Assembly: GCA_020854255.1 (NCBI GenBank)
Contig: JADZFV010000114.1
Span: 1 to 32,643, forward strand
From: Candidatus Melainabacteria bacterium
GTDB lineage: Bacteria > Cyanobacteriota > Vampirovibrionia > Obscuribacterales > Obscuribacteraceae
Direction: 5' to 3'
DNA: 32,643 bases
Shown: piece after piece, positions 1 through 9,300 of the stretch
Layout: every line of letters starts with the position of its first letter
Position numbering within the stretch: position 1 is the stretch's first letter
Notes under the pieces: generated by a model
Databases searched by the model: none
Told to the model about the DNA's origin: nothing
Seen by the model: only the letters and a program-made list of their open reading frames with translations
Program-made: the position numbers and the translations under genes

Positions 1-30
1 AATTCAGGCATTTCAGACCTTATTCATCAA

Positions 31-1104
31 TTAGGCAAAATAGAATGCGGCGCACAAAATCAAGTAGACAGCCAGTAATTGTACGCCTTCCAGCCAGTTG
101 CACTCACCGTCGGTGGCGACGTAGCCAAGGATGATTACAGACACGACAATGGAAAGCAGCTCGAATTCAGAGAAGAGAAGCCGCATCGGGTGGCCGAGAA
201 AAAAGCTGGAAAAAACGATGACCGGCGCCACGAAGAGCGCGATTTGCGCGCCTGAGCCAAGGGCGATGTTCATGGACAGGTCCATTTTGTTTTTCATGGC
301 CATCATCACGGCCGTGCTGTGCTCGGCGGCGTTGCCGACGATTGCCACCAGAACTGTTCCAATAAATAGCTGCGTCATGCCCAGTGTGTGAGCCGCTTCC
401 TCTACTGCATGCGTGAGGAATTCGGAAAGAACGGCGACGAATATGGTGCAGACGGCAAGCACGATAACGCTGCTTTTAACGCCCCAGCCGGTCACACCAA
501 TCGCTTCTTCTTTTTCTGCATCCACTTCGCAAACATAGAGCTGCTTGTGCGTCTTCAAACTGAACAAAAGACTGAGCAAATAAACGAAGAATTGAATGGA
601 GGCAATCACTATCGAGAGCCTGAGCTCATTGATGTGGGCACCTTTGTGGGCGGCATGGTGAAAAACGGCGGGCACGGACAAACTGATGGCGGCAAGAGCC
701 AGAAGGGTGGCGGATGTTGTTGCGGCAGTGCGATTGAAAGTTTGCGTCTGAAACTTCATGCCGCCGGCAACCATGCTCAATCCCAAAACGAGAAGAATGT
801 TGCCGATAATCGATCCGGTGATCGAGGCTCGCACCATATCTACATAACCGGCACGCAGTGCCGAAAGTGCAATGATCAATTCGCAAGCGTTTCCGAACGA
901 CGCATTGAGAAGCCCACCCCAACCGGCGCCGACCCGGTCGGCGAGATATTCCGTGGCCTTGCCCATCAGGCCCGCCAGAGGAACAATCGCCAGGCAAGAG
1001 CTCAAGAAAATGACAACCGGACTCCAGTGCAAAAATACCGCCAGAAATGGAACCGGCAGGAAAACGAATAGCAGATTGAGTACCGTATCCGCCGTTATTC
1101 GCAT
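31..1104 (-). CDS. cax: Calcium/proton antiporter (CaCA/Cax family)
   Basis: Inner-membrane antiporter expected to export Ca2+ in exchange for H+. The 357-aa product is almost wholly hydrophobic, with about eleven membrane segments. It has the two inverted signature repeats of the Cax family: GNACELI at residues 71-77 and GNAAEHSTAV at 257-266, whose Glu residues bind the cation. A short acidic, charged loop (about residues 184-205) separates the two halves, as usual. Length is typical for bacterial members (350-370 aa). The ATG at 1104 begins a normal first membrane helix; upstream only a weak purine stretch is visible. It is transcribed divergently from the dehydrogenase gene across about 400 nt, and no functional link is evident. 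Calcium specificity is inferred from the family. Confidence 0.95.
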   Translation of the reverse strand: MRITADTVLNLLFVFLPVPFLAVFLHWSPVVIFLSSCLAIVPLAGLMGKATEYLADRVGAGWGGLLNASFGNACELIIALSALRAGYVDMVRASITGSIIGNILLVLGLSMVAGGMKFQTQTFNRTAATTSATLLALAAISLSVPAVFHHAAHKGAHINELRLSIVIASIQFFVYLLSLLFSLKTHKQLYVCEVDAEKEEAIGVTGWGVKSSVIVLAVCTIFVAVLSEFLTHAVEEAAHTLGMTQLFIGTVLVAIVGNAAEHSTAVMMAMKNKMDLSMNIALGSGAQIALFVAPVIVFSSFFLGHPMRLLFSEFELLSIVVSVIILGYVATDGECNWLEGVQLLAVYLILCAAFYFA

Positions 1105-1505
1105 GGGGCTTCTTCGAGTCCTGATACCTGTACTGCGAGATCATACCCCGCCAGAGAAAAACCCAATGTCAAATGAACCTGGAAAACCTACCAATATATG
1201 TAAGCTGCTGATGACAACAAAAATGGAAGTGGGAAACGATCATTCTTAGGTAGCGCCAAGGCGCCGCACCAGATACGGTGCCATAACTTGCCGGGCGATG
1301 ATCAAGGCTCTGGCGGCGAAACGTTGATATATTGACAGATTCACAGTTTCTTTAGGATTACAAGCCTGTCAACCCATCTGAGAAATAATTAGCCGGAAGA
1401 CTTCCTTCAAGCCTGAATATCTAACGCATAGCAGCGGTAACATTATGCAACTTCAAATTTGTTATTTGTAGCGAATCACAGGCCACAATCTAAGGAGGTC
1501 CAGCG
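1105..1505. other. Divergent intergenic region upstream of cax and gdhA
   Basis: About 400 nt without a convincing gene. It has a TTGACA box at 1332-1337 on the plus strand, followed by TAGGAT at 1353-1358, although the 15-nt spacing is short. A small inverted repeat, GCACC/GGTGC, lies around 1266-1281. The dehydrogenase Shine-Dalgarno sits at the right end (AAGGAGGT, about 1492-1499). The leader between the candidate promoter and the start codon would be about 140 nt. No operator was recognised. Confidence 0.4.
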
Positions 1506-2789
1506 ATGGCAGTCTTGAAACCAGTGGAGCGCCCGAAGATGGAGTGCGAAACAGAGCACTTCCTCATGGCACAGCGTCAACTGGACGAAGTCGCGATGGA
1601 AATGGGGTTGGACATGGAGCTGCATGAGAGGCTCCGCTATCCCAAAAGAGCTTTGATTGTGACGGTGCCGGTGCGTATGGACGACGGCACCGTTCGTTCA
1701 TTTACCGGCTATCGAGTGCAGCACGACGTCACGCTGGGACCTGCCAAAGGCGGCATTCGCTTCCATCCGGACGTCAATCTCGGCGAAGTCTCCGGATTGG
1801 CCATGCTGATGACCTGGAAGTGCGCGCTGATGGGACTTCCCTATGGCGGAGCCAAGGGAGGCATTCGCGTCGAGCCCTGGAAACTTTCCATAGGCGAAAA
1901 CGAAAGAATGACCCGCCGCTACACTTCCGAAATCATCAACTTGATTGGTCCTGACAAAGACATTCCGGCGCCGGACATGTACACCAACGACCAGACCATG
2001 GCATGGATTATGGACACCTATTCCATCAACGTCGGCCACACAGTGCCGTCTGTCGTGACCGGCAAGCCCATCTCCATCGGCGGCTCCCTGGGTCGCAATG
2101 AAGCCACCGGTCGCGGTGTCGCTTATTGCGTCAGGCGCGCGGTCGAGCACTATGAAATCAAAACCAAAGCACCGACTGTAGTCGTGCAAGGATTCGGCAA
2201 TGTCGGCTCCATCACGGCAAAGTTGCTGCACGAATCCGGCTACAAAATTGTGGCTGTCTCCGATGTTTACGGCGGCATCTACAATCCCGATGGTCTGGAC
2301 ATTCCACGCCTTCTGGCCTACCTCTCTGAAATGGGCAGAGTGGAAGGTTTTACCGGATCCAGAACCGTCACCAACAAGGAATTGTTGGAATTGGAATGCG
2401 ATGTTCTCGTTCCTGCCGCCCTTGGCGACCAGATCAATGAGAAAAATATGCACAGTATCAATTGCCGCATCATCGTAGAAGGCGCCAACGGACCGACCAG
2501 CACCGAAGCAGACAAATACCTGCACGAAAAGGGCATCAAGATTGTCCCCGACATTCTCGCCAATGCCGGCGGCGTGACCGTCAGCTACTTCGAGTGGGTG
2601 CAGGGCATGATGCATCTTTTCTGGACGGAATCGGAAGTAAACAACAAGCTGGAAGAGATCATGGGACGCGCCTGCGATCAAGTGTTCGAAATGAGCACGC
2701 GCAGCGGATTGAGACCAAGAATGGCTGCATTGCGCATCGGCGTAGGCCGGATCGCGGAAGCCAAACGCTTGAGAGGCCTCTACCCCTAA
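1506..2789 (+). CDS. gdhA: Glu/Leu/Phe/Val dehydrogenase (glutamate dehydrogenase type)
   Basis: Catalyses reversible oxidative deamination of an amino acid, most probably glutamate to 2-oxoglutarate plus ammonia, linking nitrogen and carbon metabolism in the cytoplasm. The 427-aa protein has the usual length for hexameric enzymes. The N-terminal substrate domain carries GPAKGGIR (78-85), TWKCAL (103-108) and GGAKGGIR (114-121) with the catalytic Lys near 117, then PAPD (154-157) with the catalytic Asp. The Rossmann domain has GFGNVGS (229-235). An Asp (253) at the end of the second strand suggests preference for NAD over NADP (inference). The start is fixed by a strong AAGGAGG about 8 nt upstream. 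It is followed by a perfect intrinsic terminator, so it is monocistronic. Leucine or valine specificity cannot be excluded. Confidence 0.96.
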   Translation: MAVLKPVERPKMECETEHFLMAQRQLDEVAMEMGLDMELHERLRYPKRALIVTVPVRMDDGTVRSFTGYRVQHDVTLGPAKGGIRFHPDVNLGEVSGLAMLMTWKCALMGLPYGGAKGGIRVEPWKLSIGENERMTRRYTSEIINLIGPDKDIPAPDMYTNDQTMAWIMDTYSINVGHTVPSVVTGKPISIGGSLGRNEATGRGVAYCVRRAVEHYEIKTKAPTVVVQGFGNVGSITAKLLHESGYKIVAVSDVYGGIYNPDGLDIPRLLAYLSEMGRVEGFTGSRTVTNKELLELECDVLVPAALGDQINEKNMHSINCRIIVEGANGPTSTEADKYLHEKGIKIVPDILANAGGVTVSYFEWVQGMMHLFWTESEVNNKLEEIMGRACDQVFEMSTRSGLRPRMAALRIGVGRIAEAKRLRGLYP

Positions 2790-2827
2790 ACCGGTGGAGA
2801 CTGATAAGTCTCGATATCAGATTGCCG

Positions 2828-2862
2828 GGCGGATCGAATTAAATCGATCCGCCTCTTTTTTT
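2828..2862 (+). terminator. Intrinsic terminator of the dehydrogenase gene
   Basis: A perfect 10-bp stem (GGCGGATCGA at 2828-2837 with TCGATCCGCC at 2844-2853) around a 6-nt loop is followed by TCTTTTTTT. It lies 38 nt after the stop codon, a textbook Rho-independent terminator. Confidence 0.95.
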
Positions 2863-3145
2863 CATCGAATTCCGGAATTTTGAGCGTCAACGGTTTAACT
2901 TTCAAACTCAACTAACGAAACTAACGATTGAACAGGCAAGCAAAAGCCCGGCCGCAAAAGCGAAAGCCAATAAGCGTCAGCGGATGGGGGATTTCGGCTG
3001 ATAATTTTTCGGACGCCTACCCCAAATCCTTCTCTGAGCCTCGATTCTCAAACAAATACGGTAGATTCTTGCGCTCTCGTGGAACACAGTAATTGCGCCA
3101 GGTCGTATATAACAGATACTAGTTACACGGTAACGATAGAAACCA

Positions 3146-4810
3146 ATGTTTGGATCAAGTAAAGGCAGAGATGGTCCAGGACCAAGGAATGTAAGACTTC
3201 CAAAGCAGTCGGCCATGCCGAGCTATGGAGACATTGAGTTTTTGTCGCAAGAAGCAAAGAAAATCATCGGTCGCTGGGTGGAATTGCCCTGGACCGGTGC
3301 CGATAGAAAACACGATTTTATTTTGTCGGTTCGATACGATCACGATCAGGGCGATCCCAACTGGTCGATGTTCGAAACCGGACTGCAAGGCAATGTCGAG
3401 GTCTGGAATTACGCCACTCGCGACATCACTTTGATTTGCAATCTTCTGGCTACGGCGACAGGTTCCAACTCAGTTGAAGACTTCGTTCCGTCCAGCGCCC
3501 TTCTAGGCAAGGCATCAGATGTCGGAACGGCTACCGTTACGGCAACAGTGACCAACCCGACCATCGGCGGTGGTCTGCAGCCCGTCACGTTCGAGCCACC
3601 TCGCCCGGGCGCCAAGGCAACCCTGGAAGGTGATTTAAAAAACCTGCAGGTGCCCAACCTTTTGCAGTCGATCAATCTGGCAAAAATGACAGGCAAACTG
3701 GATATTCGCACGCGCTCGGAAAAGGCAGAAGTCTATTTCGTAGATGGCAACCCGGTTCATGCCGTTATCAAAGAGGTCAAAGGCGACCCGGCCTTGATCG
3801 AACTGATCACCTGGCAGGTGGGCGAATTCCGTTTTTGGCCCGACGAGCAGACGGCTGACAAATCAGTCTCTCGCCGGCTTGACGCAATGCTTATGGAAGG
3901 CGTCACCCTGCTCGATCAATCCAAGTACCTGGATTCGGCGGGACTGAAGATGGAATCAGTGCTGGTCAAGAAAAACGCCATGATCTCGGAAGAAGAGTTT
4001 CAAGCTCGCTTATCGAAAGGCGCACCATTAGACCTTACGCAGCAGCTCGACTTCTACGAATTGATCGACAACAAGAATTCTCTTTTCGATCTTTTGAGAA
4101 AACGACCGATGAATAAAGTAGGCTGGGTGCCGATTTTGTTCAACCTGGTCAGTTGCGGTCTGATACAGGTAACCGATCAAGCGCCGCAACAGAGCCGCCT
4201 GGCCAATTTGAAGGCCCTGGGCATTGATGAAACCGCTATTCAGCAAGTTACTAAAAACTTGCTTCGGCCGGAGACCGGCATCCTCACTTATCACGCGTTT
4301 ATCTATTTCCTCGATCAAGAGTACTTGCGCTACGAATACTTCAACTTGCCGTTTTCGCTTTTGATTTTTTCGATGGGGCTGCGCAAAACAAACGCCGCCG
4401 GCGGCACTTCGGTAGAAGCCTTGCAAATGCTTGGCGTGCGCCGGGCCATGCAGCGTATCGGTCTGGTCAAACGGCAGGTAGACCAGGTCGGTCACTACGA
4501 AACTTTCGACTATGCGATTTTGCTTCCCAATACCAACTCCATGGCGGCAGGAGCGCTGGCAAACCGCATCGTCAGTGTACTTCTGGAAGCTCCCCTTTCT
4601 TCCGATATGGATTCTCGCAGTCTGGCTCTGGCTTTTGGCGTTGCCACAGTGCCCGAAGATTGCCAGGAATTGGACAAACTCATCGTTCTTGCCAAACGAG
4701 CGCGCGATAGAGCCAAGCAAGGACAAAATAGAGTGGTCCTGGCCAGGGACGTTCAGCCCGTGCAAGCCCAGGCCCAATCGCCGCCGCCCCAACCACCGCC
4801 CTCATATTAA
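3146..4810 (+). CDS. DUF4388 (PATAN-like) protein with degenerate GGDEF domain
   Basis: Probable cytoplasmic signalling protein of 554 aa. Residues 1-155 are a variable N-terminal part with a stretch resembling a PilZ-like or beta-rich module (about 38-105) and a Thr/Val-rich linker. Residues 159-258 match the DUF4388 pattern (GDLKNLQVPNLLQSINLAKM, TGKLDIR, AEVYFVDG, VHA, GEFRFWP), a domain common in regulators of gliding and phototaxis. Residues 374-533 follow the GGDEF fold: ETGILTYHAFIYFL, LPFSLLIFSM, DYAILLPNTN, then ALANRI and a final helix. The GGDEF signature itself is HYETF (450-454), so diguanylate cyclase activity is not expected. The C-terminus is Gln/Pro-rich. No strong Shine-Dalgarno precedes the chosen ATG, and an ATG at 3215 is an alternative. 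The function as sensor or scaffold is inferred. Confidence 0.85.
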   Translation: MFGSSKGRDGPGPRNVRLPKQSAMPSYGDIEFLSQEAKKIIGRWVELPWTGADRKHDFILSVRYDHDQGDPNWSMFETGLQGNVEVWNYATRDITLICNLLATATGSNSVEDFVPSSALLGKASDVGTATVTATVTNPTIGGGLQPVTFEPPRPGAKATLEGDLKNLQVPNLLQSINLAKMTGKLDIRTRSEKAEVYFVDGNPVHAVIKEVKGDPALIELITWQVGEFRFWPDEQTADKSVSRRLDAMLMEGVTLLDQSKYLDSAGLKMESVLVKKNAMISEEEFQARLSKGAPLDLTQQLDFYELIDNKNSLFDLLRKRPMNKVGWVPILFNLVSCGLIQVTDQAPQQSRLANLKALGIDETAIQQVTKNLLRPETGILTYHAFIYFLDQEYLRYEYFNLPFSLLIFSMGLRKTNAAGGTSVEALQMLGVRRAMQRIGLVKRQVDQVGHYETFDYAILLPNTNSMAAGALANRIVSVLLEAPLSSDMDSRSLALAFGVATVPEDCQELDKLIVLAKRARDRAKQGQNRVVLARDVQPVQAQAQSPPPQPPPSY

Positions 4811-4902
4811 TTGCATCTAGTTTGAAAGGCTTTTCCTCATCGCTTTCTCAAAAGTGAAGGAGGTCGTTTGTTTTTGGAAAAACCGCCAAAGTTTATCCGA
4901 TC

Positions 4903-4931
4903 TTGACAATAGCCCTCCACGGGCGCAGAAT
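4903..4931 (+). promoter_or_regulatory. Candidate sigma-70 promoter for the 241-aa gene
   Basis: TTGACA at 4903-4908 and CAGAAT at 4926-4931 are separated by 17 nt, about 80 nt upstream of the ATG at 5011. The -35 box is perfect and the -10 matches at four of six positions. Confidence 0.55.
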
Positions 4932-5010
4932 ATCAAGTTGATCTATTCTTCCAATAGATTATTAGTAGGCAAATAGTCCACGATTGACCGACCAATCCAG
5001 TGAGGCAAAG

Positions 5011-5736
5011 ATGACCCAATCATTTGGGAATTCAATGTCGACAGCCGGATCGAATCACTTGCAGCAGAAAGCGACGCAGACTCCGTCCACTTTGGGCGGC
5101 TCTCCTCCCGCTTGCCAGCCGCAGGAGAATCTCGAAACCCGCAGTCTTTTCCAGCACATCGGTTTACCGCCAATGGCTAAAACTTTGCCGCCTTCCGGGT
5201 CGGATGATATCTTCGCCCCGCCGGAAGATGGCAAGCTTGAAGATGTTAGTACGTCCCAAAAATTCGATGAGCCCGGGGCAGACCCCCCGAAGGAAGAGAA
5301 AAGCTACGACAGTCCTTTCCACCAGCATGAAATTGACATCCTCTCCCACCTGTCTGATTTTACTAAGTCAAAAGAATTCAAACCCTTCCAGACCCCGCGC
5401 TCACGGCGTTCTCTCACCAATAAGGATGGTGCGGCAGTAATGGAAGAGCTGGCGCAAGATTTCTCCACGCGCAATCTGACCACGAGCAAGCACGGCTCGT
5501 CGGAGCAAGTGCGCGATCGCCTCGGCCGGCTCGTGTACGAGAAATTCCAGGAGGGCAAAACGTGGACGGCGCGTTTTCTTTATTATCACGATCAAGCCGG
5601 TAAGAAGAGTCCTTTTGTAATGGCATTGAAATCACTTTCGTCGGACGGGCGATTTAGAGAAGTACAATATTCCAGGCTCGGTCAGATCGAAAGCGAAAAA
5701 GAGACGCTGTACGATCTAAAACTGCCTCTGTCATAG
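5011..5736 (+). CDS. Hypothetical protein, 241 aa
   Basis: I do not recognise this protein. It is soluble, with no membrane segment or signal peptide. The first 90 residues are Ser/Pro/Gln-rich and probably disordered. The C-terminal part (about 100-241) alternates charge and hydrophobicity like a folded domain and contains aromatic-rich stretches such as TWTARFLYYHD. The ATG at 5011 is preceded by GAGG at 5-nt spacing and is preferred over an in-frame TTG at 4984, whose upstream sequence is poorer. A good promoter lies about 80 nt upstream. The macro-domain gene follows 50 nt downstream on the same strand, so the two may be co-transcribed. Confidence 0.75.
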   Translation: MTQSFGNSMSTAGSNHLQQKATQTPSTLGGSPPACQPQENLETRSLFQHIGLPPMAKTLPPSGSDDIFAPPEDGKLEDVSTSQKFDEPGADPPKEEKSYDSPFHQHEIDILSHLSDFTKSKEFKPFQTPRSRRSLTNKDGAAVMEELAQDFSTRNLTTSKHGSSEQVRDRLGRLVYEKFQEGKTWTARFLYYHDQAGKKSPFVMALKSLSSDGRFREVQYSRLGQIESEKETLYDLKLPLS

Positions 5737-5786
5737 CCTTGCCGAGTTTTTGAAAGCACAGAGACCCTCACGAAAGGCGGGACATC

Positions 5787-6365
5787 ATGGCGGACATTTC
5801 GGAGACATCCGGCACCTGCGAAAAGTCCAGCACCTCGAAGACAGTAGCAGGCAAAATCATTTCCCTGTTACGGGGCGATATAACGCACCAGGATGTCGAC
5901 GCAATAGTCAATGCAGCCAATTCCAGTTTGCTGGGAGGAGGCGGCGTGGATGGCGCCATTCATCGCGCCGGAGGACCGCAAATACTTGCGGAGTGCAAAC
6001 AAATTCGCGCCATGCAGGGACAGCTGTCCCCAGGATTTGCCGTCATCACCGGTGGTGGCAACTTGAAAGCTCGCCACGTCATTCACACAGTCGGACCGGT
6101 TTGGCGCGACGGCACAAGCAATGAGGAAGAAACGCTGGCCAGCGCTTATCGAGAAAGCCTGCAATTGGCCGCTCAGTATGAATTGAAGAAGGTGGCATTT
6201 CCTTCCATATCAACGGGCGCCTATGGGTTTCCCCTGGACAAAGCGGCCCCCATAGCCATTTTCACTACCGAAAAGTTTTTCGAAATGCCTTCATCCATTG
6301 AAGAAGTCCGCTTCGTACTCTTTGATGCTTTCGCATTCAGCGAGTTTCAAAAGGCGCTTTATTGA
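5787..6365 (+). CDS. Macro-domain protein (O-acetyl-ADP-ribose deacetylase/ADP-ribosyl hydrolase type)
   Basis: Cytoplasmic enzyme expected to bind ADP-ribose and hydrolyse O-acetyl-ADP-ribose or remove ADP-ribose from proteins or nucleic acids. The 192-aa protein is one macro domain. It shows LLRGDIT (27-33), VDAIVNAANSSLLGGGGVDG (37-56) with the catalytic-loop Asn and Asp, AIHRAGG, ARHVIHTVGPVW (95-106) and the phosphate-binding loop STGAYGFP (142-149). This is the MacroD/YmdB arrangement. The first 20 residues are Ser/Thr-rich and not part of the domain. AAAGGCGGG lies 6 nt before the ATG. The stop codon lies inside the 3' end of the convergent giant gene (7-nt overlap). The target is unknown; no ADP-ribosyltransferase is recognisable nearby. 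Confidence 0.94.
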   Translation: MADISETSGTCEKSSTSKTVAGKIISLLRGDITHQDVDAIVNAANSSLLGGGGVDGAIHRAGGPQILAECKQIRAMQGQLSPGFAVITGGGNLKARHVIHTVGPVWRDGTSNEEETLASAYRESLQLAAQYELKKVAFPSISTGAYGFPLDKAAPIAIFTTEKFFEMPSSIEEVRFVLFDAFAFSEFQKALY

Positions 6366-9300
6366 CGCGGTGGTCTGGGACCTCGATCGCCGCCCGGTTT
6401 GCCGCCGGGGGCGCCAAAGGGTTTGCGCGGTGTTTCGTCGCGCTGGCCTTTGCCCAATGCCAGATCGCCAATGATCTGACTGAGCAGATCGGGGTTGGAT
6501 GGATTGGTCTGCAAGCCGATCTCGCGTGCACGATCGATGATCGCTTGCAAGCGTGCCATCATTTCCATTGTTTGCTCGGGCGTCATCTCGACTCGCGGCT
6601 GACCGCGGGGAACGCGCGGTTGATACTGGTTGCGCACTTCCTGAATCTTGTTGAATTCCTCGAATACAGCTTTGACTTCGGCGCCTGAGGTTGCATTCTC
6701 GAGCATGAGAGAAAGCATTTGCTTGTATTGAGTGCGGAAAGGCGCAGTCTCTCCGATCTTGAAGAGAATGTCGTTGAGCAGCGGACGGTCGCTGGCAACC
6801 GCAGTCGCCAATTTGATACCAAGAGCGGTGGCAACCTGAGTTGCATCTGCTATGGACGGATCGCCTGCCTTGGCCGGGTCTTTCATGTCCGCTGACTTGA
6901 AGGCGTCCAGGGCTTGCTCCAATGACTTGGCGCGTTCTTCCGGCATATCCTTATCCCACGACCAGCCGCCTTTGCGTGCGGGAGCCTGAGCGGTATTGGC
7001 GGAGAGAAACTCCATAAGCACGTCGTCCGGCATTGCTTGCACATCGGCGCGCTTGAAGAGGCTCTTCCAGGCTGGCGGCAGGCGATCGGCATTCAATTGC
7101 ATGATCTGGCGCCAACGGTTGAATTGTTCGACACCTCTGGCGCGCGGATTCATCAAATATTGACTTTCCATGGCGCCCTGGAATTGCAGATTGCCGTCGC
7201 CGGAATTCATATTCTCCACGGCTTTGGTGACCGTCGGATTGATTTGTGTTTGTCCTTCGACAGGCGCTTCCGGCTCGACCACTACTTCCTCTGGAGCGCG
7301 CTCTGCCGGCACCGGCTTAGGATCGAACAGCTGGCGCTGATATGATGGGAAGTCGGAAAGGAAGCGACTTTGCATATGCGGATAAGAATCAATCATGGCA
7401 GCAATCGGGCTGAATTCGGTATTGGCTCCATAGGCTCTGGCATAATCCCAGAGATCCGGGTTGTTGTTCATCCACTCAAACAGGTCTTTTCTCACTCCCA
7501 TTTGATGTTCGAACCACTGGTTCATGCGCTCCAGCAAACTACCCGAGAATTGCGGATCTTGCGGCAATTTCGAGTTTTGCGCGATCTGGCGGAAGTCGGC
7601 GATGCGCTGCATAACATCGACTTGATTTTCGGGAGTCACATTTACTTCCAGGTTGCCCGTGCCTGGACGTGTTGCCGATTCGTGACCGAAGGTGCCCGCT
7701 TCAGCGAGGAAGGGCAGCATATCGTTGGCGTTTTGCTCACCTTTGAGAGCAGCCTGTATTTCCAGACGAGCCCGGACACGATCGATCAGGGGCTGTGGTT
7801 TTCCACCCTTACTCATGTAGTCCATCATCTCCGCCCAAACGGAGCGGACGAAAGCTTCACCATCGGGAAGGGACTGTCTTTCTCCCCCTGCAGCTCTTAT
7901 TTTTGCATCGGCAATTTGCAACTCGAGCATTTCTTTGCCGATGTTGGTGATATTGTCTTCGGCAGCCGAAAGCGACGGCACTGCCGCTTCAACAATATGC
8001 GCATCTAAATAATCGGCATTCTCCAGCCCCTTGGATTGAGCCAGACGGTCCAGATTTTTCTTGATTGCAGCTGCCGCCTCGTCGACGCGCATTCCGGCTT
8101 GCACTCTGGTTTTGAGTGCTGCATTGACTTCCAGTATCAAATTATACGGGTTGGCTGCTTCAGGCTTGGGCTGTCCGGTGCGCGCCGCTTCCCTGGAAGC
8201 GACTTCGATATCCATAAGCTTTTCTGCTTCGGCAAGTGTCGCGGTATCGGTCGGCCAGGCTGCTTCTCTAACAGCATCTCTCAGGAAGGCGGTGTCATCC
8301 ACTCCCTTCAAGCGGGCCAAAAGGTCGAGATTCTTCAATATCGCCGCTTTTGCATCTTCATATGGCTGCCCGGCATCAGTTCTGGCTTCGATCGCTCGGC
8401 TCAATTCGGTCATGAATTTGAGAGCAGACGTATTCTCAACCGGCTGGCCAAGCAAGCCGGCCAAACGCGCATCGATTAGCTTGCCGCCCGCATCGAGCGC
8501 CGGCACGTCGGTGTGCAAGCCTTCCATCTGACCGAATCCGGCATGGAAAGCGTCTTTGTATTGTGGATAATAGTCGGCCAGAAGGCGCATTTTCGAGAGA
8601 ACTTCCGGCTCCGGATTTTCCTGCGCGAATTTGACCAGCCTGTCCATCTGAGCCTGGGTACCGCCTGTGGCATCAGCTATGTACTTGCCACCCCAAAAGA
8701 ACTTGTCTTCCAGCGTGAAGGAATCCTTGTAGCGATCGTAGACGGCATCGGCAATCGAGAGGTCGAGTTTGGCAGCTTCGATGATGCCGCGTTTTACTTC
8801 TGCGTGATTATGCTTGCCTACGAATTCATTGAGAAGCCTGGTGGCTTCGCCATCGCCGGCCAGAGACTCGCGCAAGAATCTGGTGCCGAATTCCACCAAT
8901 TGGCTGTTGTGCAGAGTGTCCTGATAGGCTTCGTAGACGGCGCGGCTCATTTCCGGATGAGCTCTGGCAACCTTCATCATGCCTTCTTGAACATCGAAAA
9001 TCAGCTCGGAAGGATTGGTGCTGTCAGTGCTGCGCCTGGCGAATTCATTCAGTTGTTGTTGTGCGCCGGCCTCGCCTTTTGCGGCTCGGGTTGCCAGATT
9101 GACGCCTTCCTGAACCAATGCGGGCAGTTCGTCGGGACGTCGAGTAACGATGTCTTTGAGCGTGATTTGCTCGGGCGACGGCTCCGGCGCGACCACACCT
9201 TCAAGTGCTGTTTTGACGACCGCGTCGATCTCGGGATGCTGGGCGGCAATGGCTTCAAGAGCCGGTTTCAATTCCGGATGGTCGAGGGCTGTTTGTCTCA

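Noticed and set aside
1698-2681. A 327-codon minus-strand frame across gdhA
   Set aside because: It mirrors the dehydrogenase; the product has no domain and is rich in His, Asp and Gly from the reverse complement. gdhA carries all catalytic motifs.
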